NCBI GenBank assembly: GCA_902783535.1
Contig: CACZRJ010000093.1
Coordinates: forward strand, 1 to 6,923
DNA length: 6,923 bases
Direction: 5' to 3'
Source of the DNA: an uncultured Ruminococcus sp.
GTDB lineage: Bacteria > Bacillota > Clostridia > Oscillospirales > CAG-382
Positions 1-4,454 of the stretch are shown one piece after another (position 1 is the stretch's first letter; the number at the start of each line of letters is the position of its first letter). The translations under genes and the position numbers were made by a program. The notes under the pieces were generated by a model, which was given only the letters and a program-made list of their open reading frames with translations, searched no databases and was not told the DNA's origin.

Positions 1-14
1 CCCGACCGGAAGAC

Positions 15-43
15 ACTGTAGCACAAATGATCCGGAATGTCAA
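15..43 (-). promoter_or_regulatory. Sigma-A-type promoter reading out of the left edge
   Basis: On the minus strand a consensus -35 TTGACA (43-38) is followed after exactly 17 bases by TACAGT (20-15), a 4/6 match to the -10 box. It lies downstream of the diguanylate cyclase stop codon (99-101) and points away from that gene, so it probably drives a minus-strand gene beyond the window. No transcript start or gene is visible inside the window. The call rests only on box match and spacing. Confidence 0.55.
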
Positions 44-98
44 GTCCTGCCGGCATATTTTTCCAGAGACGTCGGATGCGGTCTTTCTCTTTGCCGGA

Positions 99-1475
99 TC
101 AGTTCTGTCCGCCTTCCTGCGGATGCAGATCTCTGTAGAACGTATATGTATGCTTCCCTTTCTCCTTTGAATGATAGAGGGCTTCGTCCGCGTTCTCGAA
201 CAGCTCGCGCGTGTCGGCGACGTTTTCGCCGTGCGCGATCCCGACGCTGACCGAAACGGAAGGCATGCCGTTCTCCGGGACGCCCATCGTTTCATTGACG
301 TTTTCGATGATGGAGGAGATCCGGTCGCACTGCCCCCATGCGGAGTGAGACATCAGAACGACGAATTCGTCGCCGCCGATCCTGCAGACGTAATCGTCCG
401 ACCGGAACAGGCTGCTGAGCGTATGAACGAGCTTTACCAGAACTCTGTCGCCCGTTTCGTGACCGCAGGTGTCGTTGATGTTCTTGAAGTCGTCGATATC
501 GAAGACCAGCATGAACGTGCTCTTCAGATCGACTCCCGAGAGCAGCAGGTCATATCCCGCACGGTTGTACGCTCCGGTCAGCTCGTCGTGGGAAGCCTTG
601 AAGTTCAGATGCTCGATGCTGTTCCTGTACACGCCGTACATCTTGTTGTAAGTGCGGGCGAGATACCGGAACTCGTTCGCGCCCATTTCCGGGATCGGGC
701 TGTCTTCCTTGATCTTGTTTACCGCGTTCAGGACGGGATGGATCCCGAGACGGGAGGTCATGAAGACCATGGCGAAGATCCCGAGCATTTGAACGATGAT
801 GACGATCCGGAAGATGACGATCTCCGCCCGGAAGGAGTTCATCGCGTTCACGTCCTCGTTGTGCGCCAGACGTTCCAGTTCGCCGAGACTTTCCTTCATT
901 CTGTCACGGATCAGGCCCTTCTGCTCGTAATACTTGTCGTCGTGCACGAGCTCCGACGCACGGACCATTTTCGCTTCCGCGCTCAGCGCTTTATCCTCTT
1001 CCGAAAGCTTCACTTCACCGATCACGTCCGGATATCCAGTATATCCCTTCGCTTCGACCACGAGCCGCATCGCGTAGTACTCCCTGTTCATCAGTTCGAG
1101 AGACGCGTCCATGGCCTCCTTCAGCTTGAGGAAAGCTTCCTCCGTGCCGTTTCCGCGCGACAGCTGCTCAAGCGCGAGCTCGCGGCGGTTGTTTTTCAGA
1201 GCTTCATCGAAATACGATTCAAGGAACTCCATGCCTCCCTGGACCGTGAATCTCTGGACCTTCTCCGTCAGATAGTCCGAAGCGTCCATCAGTTCCCGTG
1301 CGGCGTTGCTCAGTTCCGTCTGCTGCTTCGACTGCTCCGTCAGACGCGAAAAATACGACGAGATCTGGAAGGTCGAAAGGACCATCAGACCGGCGATGAG
1401 AACCGCCGCGATGATCAATATGACATTGACTGTCCGGAGAGAAACCCCTCCCCCCGGTTTTTTCGACTCCGCCAT
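99..1475 (-). CDS. Membrane-anchored diguanylate cyclase (GGDEF domain) with a large extracytoplasmic sensor region
   Basis: This 458-residue protein should condense two GTP to cyclic di-GMP at the inner face of the membrane. Seen in the sequence: a short basic N-terminus, a first membrane helix (about 16-37), a roughly 180-residue mostly helical, charged segment (about 38-217) that should lie outside, and a second membrane helix (about 218-240). A linker of about 50 residues follows; it may be HAMP-like but is not clear. The GGDEF domain spans about 291-448. It keeps DELTGAYNR (297-305), the metal-binding Asp in FDIDDF (325-330) and an intact GGDEF (367-371). An RxxD inhibitory-site motif (R358-D361) lies five residues before GGDEF, as in product-inhibited enzymes. 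There is no EAL or HD-GYP domain. Start: an in-frame GTG at 1484 exists, but GGAAGG (1489-1484) lies 8 bases before the ATG at 1475, which fits far better. The gene has its own promoter, so it need not belong to the upstream operon. The signal sensed is unknown. Confidence 0.93.
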   Translation of the reverse strand: MAESKKPGGGVSLRTVNVILIIAAVLIAGLMVLSTFQISSYFSRLTEQSKQQTELSNAARELMDASDYLTEKVQRFTVQGGMEFLESYFDEALKNNRRELALEQLSRGNGTEEAFLKLKEAMDASLELMNREYYAMRLVVEAKGYTGYPDVIGEVKLSEEDKALSAEAKMVRASELVHDDKYYEQKGLIRDRMKESLGELERLAHNEDVNAMNSFRAEIVIFRIVIIVQMLGIFAMVFMTSRLGIHPVLNAVNKIKEDSPIPEMGANEFRYLARTYNKMYGVYRNSIEHLNFKASHDELTGAYNRAGYDLLLSGVDLKSTFMLVFDIDDFKNINDTCGHETGDRVLVKLVHTLSSLFRSDDYVCRIGGDEFVVLMSHSAWGQCDRISSIIENVNETMGVPENGMPSVSVSVGIAHGENVADTRELFENADEALYHSKEKGKHTYTFYRDLHPQEGGQN

Positions 1476-1505
1476 CTTTTGCACCTTCCGATATCGCCGG
1501 TCTCC

Positions 1506-1517
1506 GTTTCCGGAAAC
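1506..1517. promoter_or_regulatory. 12-bp perfect palindrome in the diguanylate cyclase 5' leader
   Basis: GTTTCCGGAAAC reads identically on both strands. It lies about 20 bases downstream of the predicted transcription start and 30 bases before the ATG at 1475. With no loop it would make a poor RNA hairpin, so a protein-binding DNA site is the likelier role if it has one. Its TTTCC/GGAAA half sites resemble general GC-rich sequence elsewhere in the window, so chance is possible. Confidence 0.3.
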
Positions 1518-1537
1518 CGTTTTTCAAAAAAGATTAC

Positions 1538-1550
1538 GTTCATTATGAAC
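1538..1550. promoter_or_regulatory. 13-bp palindromic operator candidate over the -10 box
   Basis: GTTCATTATGAAC is a perfect inverted repeat (six-base arms, one central base). It covers the whole -10 box of the diguanylate cyclase promoter and reaches toward the transcription start. A bound protein there would block open-complex formation. The half sites GTTC and GAAC are those of Gram-positive LexA boxes, but in the opposite order (GTTC-N5-GAAC rather than GAAC-N4-GTTC), so the site should not be called a LexA box. The regulator is unknown. Confidence 0.4.
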
Positions 1551-1570
1551 CAGACGGCACGAAAAGTCAA
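1542..1570 (-). promoter_or_regulatory. Promoter of the diguanylate cyclase gene
   Basis: On the minus strand TTGACT (1570-1565) and CATAAT (1547-1542) are separated by 17 bases, each one mismatch from the sigma-A consensus. Transcription should start near 1535 and give a leader of about 60 bases before the ATG at 1475. This position, between the YolD stop and the cyclase start, argues that the cyclase gene is its own transcription unit. Confidence 0.7.
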
Positions 1571-1625
1571 GTTATTGAAGGGAAAAAGGTGAATTCTTTT
1601 TTCTTTTTTCGTTTCCTTTGCCAGT

Positions 1626-1651
1626 GCCGGAAGGAATCGCTACTTTCCGGC
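1626..1651 (-). repeat. Inverted repeat overlapping the end of the yolD-like gene
   Basis: Seven-base arms, GCCGGAA (minus strand 1651-1645) and TTCCGGC (1632-1626), can pair around a 12-base loop that contains the stop codon at 1642-1640. The minus-strand sequence after the stem is A-rich rather than U-rich, so this is not a canonical intrinsic terminator. It may protect the mRNA 3' end or be incidental. No better terminator was seen between this gene and the cyclase promoter. Confidence 0.3.
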
Positions 1652-1975
1652 CTTTTCCTCCTTTTTCAAAACGTAAAGCAGATCCCGGAACGGAATGCTT
1701 CCGCAGTTCAGGCGGAGCGTCTGCTCCTCCGCGCTGCACTCCCTCACGATCCCTTCCGCGGACGCGTACGCGTCCTTCCGGTAGTATTTCACGGTCACCG
1801 CGTCTCCGCGCGACAGCGCCTTCAGCTGCTCCGAGAGGATCTCGGAAGATTCCTCGGAAAGAATGATCCTCGCCTCCCTCTCCCTCGTGTATTCCGCGAC
1901 CATCTCCTCGTATCCCTTCAGCGCGCGGTAGGCGGAAAACTGCACGGCGCGGTTCTCTCCGCTCCTTTTCCCCAT
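1640..1975 (-). CDS. YolD-like family protein, partner of the Y-family polymerase
   Basis: This 111-residue protein matches the YolD-like family in length and layout. It has an N-terminal RAVQFSAYRALKGYEE segment in place of the usual RG-x-x-KW...L-x-EH element, a helical acidic middle with the LSEE...LSEQLKAL pattern (about 39-54), and a beta-rich end with VTVKYYRKDAY, EGIVRE and IPFRDLLYV. YolD-family proteins in Bacillota are usually encoded right next to UvrX/YqjW-type Y-family polymerases and are thought to act as polymerase cofactors or UmuD-like partners; their biochemistry is poorly known. Here the gene starts 35 bases after the polymerase stop, with AAGGAG (1989-1984) 8 bases before the ATG, so it is almost certainly co-transcribed as the last gene of the repressor-polymerase operon. 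Family assignment is from motif pattern and context; sequence identity to characterised members is probably low. Confidence 0.8.
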   Translation of the reverse strand: MGKRSGENRAVQFSAYRALKGYEEMVAEYTREREARIILSEESSEILSEQLKALSRGDAVTVKYYRKDAYASAEGIVRECSAEEQTLRLNCGSIPFRDLLYVLKKEEKAGK

Positions 1976-2010
1976 TCAAGTCACTCCTTTTCCCTCTCCT
2001 TTTCGCATGC

Positions 2011-3288
2011 CTACGCCCGGTGTCCGCCGATCATCCCGTTCCTCGCCCGCAGCGTCGCGCAGGACTCCAGGTCCCTCCCGCGCAGAACGGCGTTCCTGCC
2101 GTATCTGTCCTGCAGCGAAAGGACCGACTGCATCAGTTTCCGCTCCTTTTCCTCTCCGGGCGGCTCGCCGAACAGCGTCAGCGGCCGGTCGTCCTCCGGT
2201 ATCAGGTCGCCGAAGCAGATCGCGAGCCTGCGCACGGGCAGATCGTGCGAGACCGTTTCCCTGTAGAGTTCGCGGAACAGTTCCGTCAGCCTTCCGCAGG
2301 AAGACGTGTAGTCCGCAAGCTTCCGACGCACGCCGGAAGGGCGGCTTCCTGCCCTGTAGGCGGCGTAGCCTTCGGAATATCCGACGGACAGACCCACGGA
2401 ACAGGTCATCATCCGCTTCCGCAGCATGTCCTGCGTCAGCGTTTCCACCATCTCCAGCAGAACGACCTCCGCCTCTTCGGCCTCGTAGTCCCGGAAAAGG
2501 ACCTGGCTCGTCGACAGCGACGTCGTTTCCGGAACGTACGACTGGATCTCCCGGATCGTGCACGTCTCCACGCCGTTCGCGTGGTCGATCAGATACCGCG
2601 CGTTGACGCCGAAGGCCCGGAACATCGTCCGTTCGGGCACGCGCGTGACTCCGTACAGGTCGTAGACGCCCATGCGCTCCAGCCTTTTCGCCGTTCCGGC
2701 GCCGATGTTCCAGATGTCCGTGATCGGCCGGTGGTGCCACAGCTGCTCCTTGAAGCTGTCCTCGTCCAGGACGCCGATGTGGTCCGGCACGTGTTTCGCG
2801 ACGATGTCGAGCGCGACTTTCGCGAGAAAGAGGTTCGTCCCGATCCCCGCGGTCGCGCAGATCCCCGTCTGCCCGAAGACGGCGTTCCGGAGCATGTCGG
2901 CGAACTCCTTCGGGGTTTTTCCGTACATTCTCAGGTAGCCCGTCGCGTCGATGAACACCTCGTCGACCGAATACACGTGAAGGTCGTCCGGCGCGACGTA
3001 GTTCAGATAGATCGCGACGATCTCGGCGGACTTTTCCAGATACCTCCGCATGCGGGGCGGCGCGGCGATGTAGTCGATCCACGGCGGGATCTCGTAGAGC
3101 CTGCACCGTCCGGGCACGCCGAGCGCCTTCATCGCGGGCGACACCGCGAGGCAGATGGTCCCCCGTCCGCGTTCGGCGTCCGCCACGACGAGATTGACGC
3201 GGAACGGGTCCAGCCCCCTGTCCACGCATTCCACGGACGCGTAGAAAGACTTCAGGTCGACGCAAAGATATGTCTTTTCTTTCTGCAC
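2011..3288 (-). CDS. Error-prone Y-family DNA polymerase (UvrX/YqjW/UmuC-like)
   Basis: This 425-residue translesion polymerase copies damaged DNA at stalled forks. Counting from the GTG at 3288, the palm carries the catalytic acids D11 (in YLCVDLKSFYASVE, with Y16 at the steric-gate position) and D109/E110 (in YSVDEVFID). The helix-hairpin-helix-like thumb element is at about 191-207 (IWNIGAGTAKRLERMG) and the little finger follows, roughly 250-360. PLTLF (369-373) resembles a beta-clamp binding motif with Pro in place of the usual Gln. The tail, with DRYGRNAVLRG and the terminal RNGMIGGHRA, is typical of the Bacillota UvrX/YqjW branch rather than DinB proper. Start: an in-frame ATG at 3369 would add 27 Arg/Gly-rich residues unlike the family and has no good ribosome site. 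GTG at 3288 has GGAGG 10 bases upstream and begins just before the conserved fold. A structured leader precedes it, and the yolD-like gene follows after 35 bases. All catalytic residues are intact. Confidence 0.93.
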   Translation of the reverse strand: MQKEKTYLCVDLKSFYASVECVDRGLDPFRVNLVVADAERGRGTICLAVSPAMKALGVPGRCRLYEIPPWIDYIAAPPRMRRYLEKSAEIVAIYLNYVAPDDLHVYSVDEVFIDATGYLRMYGKTPKEFADMLRNAVFGQTGICATAGIGTNLFLAKVALDIVAKHVPDHIGVLDEDSFKEQLWHHRPITDIWNIGAGTAKRLERMGVYDLYGVTRVPERTMFRAFGVNARYLIDHANGVETCTIREIQSYVPETTSLSTSQVLFRDYEAEEAEVVLLEMVETLTQDMLRKRMMTCSVGLSVGYSEGYAAYRAGSRPSGVRRKLADYTSSCGRLTELFRELYRETVSHDLPVRRLAICFGDLIPEDDRPLTLFGEPPGEEKERKLMQSVLSLQDRYGRNAVLRGRDLESCATLRARNGMIGGHRA

Positions 3289-3298
3289 GAAAAAAGCG

Positions 3299-3303
3299 CC
3301 TCC
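3299..3303 (-). promoter_or_regulatory. Ribosome binding site fixing the GTG start of the polymerase
   Basis: Minus-strand GGAGG ends 10 bases before GTG at 3288. This favours the GTG over the upstream ATG at 3369, whose best upstream match is an AGGG 11 bases away. The site lies just downstream of the structured leader, so leader folding could affect its accessibility. Confidence 0.65.
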
Positions 3304-3309
3304 GTTCCC

Positions 3310-3381
3310 GGCGCGGCAAAAAAGGAGCGCGCGCCGGCGCCGCGCCCGTGTCCCGGGCATGTACGGCATTCTGGCGCGCGC
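3310..3381 (-). promoter_or_regulatory. Structured GC-rich leader before the polymerase gene, possible attenuator
   Basis: The 149-base gap between the zinc-ribbon gene and the polymerase holds two long perfect pairings on the minus strand. Stem A pairs 3381-3373 with 3335-3327 (GCGCGCGCC/GGCGCGCGC, 9 bp, 37-base loop) and is followed after three bases by six T (3323-3318), like an intrinsic terminator. Stem B pairs 3346-3339 (GGCGCGGC) with 3317-3310 (GCCGCGCC), spanning the T run. The arms interleave, so a simple nested fold can hold only one of them. A small hairpin (3358-3354 with 3348-3344) lies inside stem A. This is the geometry of an attenuator, but alternating GC sequence forms such pairings easily and no ligand motif or leader peptide is evident. 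Confidence 0.35.
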
Positions 3382-3437
3382 CCTGCGTTCCCGATTTCAC
3401 GGCCGGGAGGACGGCCCACTTTCCCGATGCTTCCCCG

Positions 3438-3656
3438 TCAGGAAATGACGGTTCCGACGATCGGCACGCGGACGGTTTTCCCGTCCGCCCGCTCGCGCAG
3501 CGCGAGCATGGTCTTGCATTTTGCGCAAAGAATGGTTTTCCCTCTGTATTCCTCGGACGCCCGGACGGCGCACACGCGGCTTTTGTCTTTCGGGTCCGCG
3601 GAATACAGGATCGTCCGCCTGCAGTTCGGGCAGAAGGCGACGGGGTATCTTTTCAA
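3438..3656 (-). CDS. Small Cys-rich zinc-ribbon-like protein of unknown function
   Basis: This 72-residue basic protein has CPNC at 9-12 and CAKC at 44-47, the spacing of a zinc ribbon with two CxxC knuckles, plus a lone C29. It has no signal peptide or membrane segment, so it is cytoplasmic and could bind nucleic acid or protein. It resembles the general pattern of short Com-like or cysteine-rich KTR proteins of mobile elements, but I cannot assign it to a named family. Start: an ATG at 3704 lies inside the repressor gene and would add 16 residues of off-frame character (MRSARSRKSSS...). TTG at 3656 has GGGGAGG 8 bases upstream and begins with a sensible LKRYPVAFCPNC. It starts 16 bases after the repressor stop codon and precedes the polymerase gene by 149 bases, which puts it in the damage-response operon. 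Its role there is unknown: a DNA-binding accessory or regulator is conceivable. Confidence 0.7.
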   Translation of the reverse strand: MKRYPVAFCPNCRRTILYSADPKDKSRVCAVRASEEYRGKTILCAKCKTMLALRERADGKTVRVPIVGTVIS

Positions 3657-3664
3657 CGGAGCCG

Positions 3665-3671
3665 CCTCCCC
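3665..3671 (-). promoter_or_regulatory. Ribosome binding site fixing the TTG start of the zinc-ribbon gene
   Basis: Minus-strand GGGGAGG lies immediately after the repressor stop codon (3675-3673) and 8 bases before TTG at 3656. Its strength and position support a TTG start and translation coupled to the end of the repressor gene. Confidence 0.65.
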
Positions 3672-3672
3672 G

Positions 3673-4287
3673 CTACTCGATTTCCTTGATCGCGCGGAGC
3701 GCAACGCCCTGCAGCATGAGCCGCTCCGGCAGGAAGTCGCTGTACGCCGGATTCTCCGGATGCAGCCGCGGACGGTCTCCGTCCCAGAACAGGCGCTTCA
3801 GCGTGTTCCCGTCCTCCGTCAGCGCGACGACGACTTTTCCGTTCAGATCGCGGCCGTCACCCTCGTAGCGCTTCACGAGCACGAGGTCCCCCTCGTCCAC
3901 GCCCGCGCCGCGCATGGAGTCTCCGAACGCGCGCAGAAGGAAGCATTCGCCGTCGACCCACTCTTCCGGGATCGCCAGATACCCGTCGTTGTACTGCTCC
4001 TCTTCCTCCGGCGTCCCGCAGATGACGTTCCCGTAGATCGGGACCTTCACCGACCGGTACTGCCGGAAATAGTCCGACTGCTCGGGGATCTGCAGCGTTC
4101 CCTTTCCGGAATACAGGATGCGGTTCCTGTCCCTCAAAACGCTCAGATAGCGGTAGGCGACGGATTTCGTCATGCTCATCCGGTCCATGATCTCCGAAAA
4201 GACAGGCATCTTTCCGTTGTTGTCGTGCGCGTATTCCTTGATGAAGGACTCCAGTTCGTCCAGTTTCGATTCGTTGATGACACGCAT
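3673..4287 (-). CDS. LexA-type self-cleaving transcriptional repressor (winged helix plus S24 peptidase)
   Basis: This 204-residue protein is the length of LexA and has its two-domain plan. Residues about 6-68 form a divergent LexA winged helix: GKMPVFSEIMDRMSM aligns with the PSVREI region, TKSVAYRYLSVL is the recognition helix and the wing ends at LQIPE. Residues about 80-204 are the S24 autoprotease/dimer domain: the cleavage loop PIYGNVICGTP gives a Cys90-Gly91 bond, the nucleophile is S124 in FGDSM and the general base is K164 in NTLKRL. LexA normally has Ala-Gly at the scissile bond; Cys-Gly is what E. coli UmuD uses. In the family, RecA filaments trigger self-cleavage and derepression. 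Start: an open frame runs up to 4653 into the upstream gene, but ATG 4287 has AAGGAAGG 6 bases upstream and begins the conserved fold just after a consensus promoter. It is the first gene of a four-gene unit and probably represses itself. Whether it is the cell's main LexA or a specialised paralogue cannot be told here. Confidence 0.9.
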   Translation of the reverse strand: MRVINESKLDELESFIKEYAHDNNGKMPVFSEIMDRMSMTKSVAYRYLSVLRDRNRILYSGKGTLQIPEQSDYFRQYRSVKVPIYGNVICGTPEEEEQYNDGYLAIPEEWVDGECFLLRAFGDSMRGAGVDEGDLVLVKRYEGDGRDLNGKVVVALTEDGNTLKRLFWDGDRPRLHPENPAYSDFLPERLMLQGVALRAIKEIE

Positions 4288-4304
4288 AGCGGCCCTTCCT
4301 TTCC

Positions 4305-4319
4305 GAAACCTCCGGTTTC
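4305..4319. promoter_or_regulatory. Operator candidate 2 of the repressor operon
   Basis: GAAACCTCCGGTTTC is an inverted repeat with perfect six-base arms around three central bases. It lies at about +1 to +16 relative to the predicted transcription start and just before the ribosome binding site. Its core AACCTCCGGTT shares AACCTNNGGTT with the site in the promoter spacer, and the two centres are 30 bp apart, close to three helical turns. A likely binding site for the downstream-encoded repressor; this is inferred from position and repetition. Confidence 0.6.
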
Positions 4320-4326
4320 TGATTCG

Positions 4327-4355
4327 ATTATACAGGAACCTGAGGTTTTTGTCAA
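4327..4355 (-). promoter_or_regulatory. Consensus promoter of the repressor-polymerase operon
   Basis: On the minus strand TTGACA (4355-4350) and TATAAT (4332-4327) match the sigma-A consensus at all twelve positions with the ideal 17-base spacer. Transcription should start near 4320, giving a leader of about 33 bases to the ATG at 4287. So strong a promoter is typical of tightly repressed genes, and both operator candidates lie within or just after it. Confidence 0.85.
4337..4347. promoter_or_regulatory. Operator candidate 1 of the repressor operon
   Basis: AACCTGAGGTT, a palindrome with five-base arms around one central base, sits inside the 17-base spacer between the -35 and -10 boxes. 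A dimer bound here would exclude RNA polymerase. In half-site terms it reads GAAC-N5-GTTT, one base wider than the Bacillus LexA box GAAC-N4-GTTC. The paired site downstream makes chance less likely. Confidence 0.6.
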
Positions 4356-4380
4356 TAGGAAAAATGAAAAAATTTCCGGA

Positions 4381-4454
4381 ACCGGACGGAAAGACCCGCG
4401 CCGCGCGGGAAAAACCTGCGCTGCGCGGGCCGTTTTTGTCTGAAAGCGTCCGGT
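4381..4454 (-). terminator. Twin-hairpin terminator region of the exported hydrolase gene
   Basis: The block starts directly after the hydrolase stop codon (4457-4455). On the minus strand the first hairpin (4429-4415; CCCGCG/CGCAGG, one C-A mismatch, loop CAG) is followed by TTTTT. The second (4409-4395; CCCGCG/CGCGGG, perfect 6-bp stem, loop CGG) is followed by TCTTTCC. The two 15-base units differ at only two positions, so they look like a tandem duplication. An 8-bp outer repeat, ACCGGACG (4381-4388) and CGTCCGGT (4447-4454), encloses both. On the plus strand TTTTT (4433-4437) lies three bases after the 4415-4429 hairpin, so it could also work in reverse. It separates the hydrolase from the repressor promoter. 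Confidence 0.65.

Noticed and set aside
40..98. Possible terminator after the diguanylate cyclase
   Set aside because: Short arms CCGGCA/TGCCGG can pair only across a loop of more than 35 bases, and no T run follows on the minus strand.
1538..1550. Reading the cyclase palindrome as a LexA box controlled by the neighbouring repressor
   Set aside because: Half sites are in the opposite order (GTTC then GAAC) and the core differs from AACCTNNGGTT, so the sequence does not support the same regulator.
171..1592. A 473-codon open frame on the plus strand opposite the diguanylate cyclase
   Set aside because: Its composition (HRVHVLVV, DDDDPEDDD-like stretches) mirrors the cyclase codons on the other strand, and it covers the cyclase promoter. 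No domain is visible.
1585..1615. A/T-rich tract between the yolD-like and cyclase genes as a mobile-element end or origin
   Set aside because: It is a simple purine-rich run with no terminal repeats, target duplication or DnaA-box cluster.
3289..3369. N-terminal extension of the polymerase from the ATG at 3369
   Set aside because: The 27 added residues are Arg/Gly-rich, lack family resemblance and overlap the structured leader. The GTG at 3288 has GGAGG at good spacing.
1976..3400. A 474-codon minus-strand frame overlapping the polymerase in another phase
   Set aside because: It is Arg/Gly/Pro-rich with no motif, whereas the overlapping frame encodes a complete Y-family polymerase.
2020..4443. 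An 807-codon open frame on the plus strand opposite the polymerase, zinc-ribbon and repressor genes
   Set aside because: It is the antisense of genes with intact catalytic motifs, is full of Arg, Pro and Val-Arg runs typical of shadow frames in GC-rich DNA, and matches no recognisable domain. It also runs across the promoter and operators at 4305-4355.
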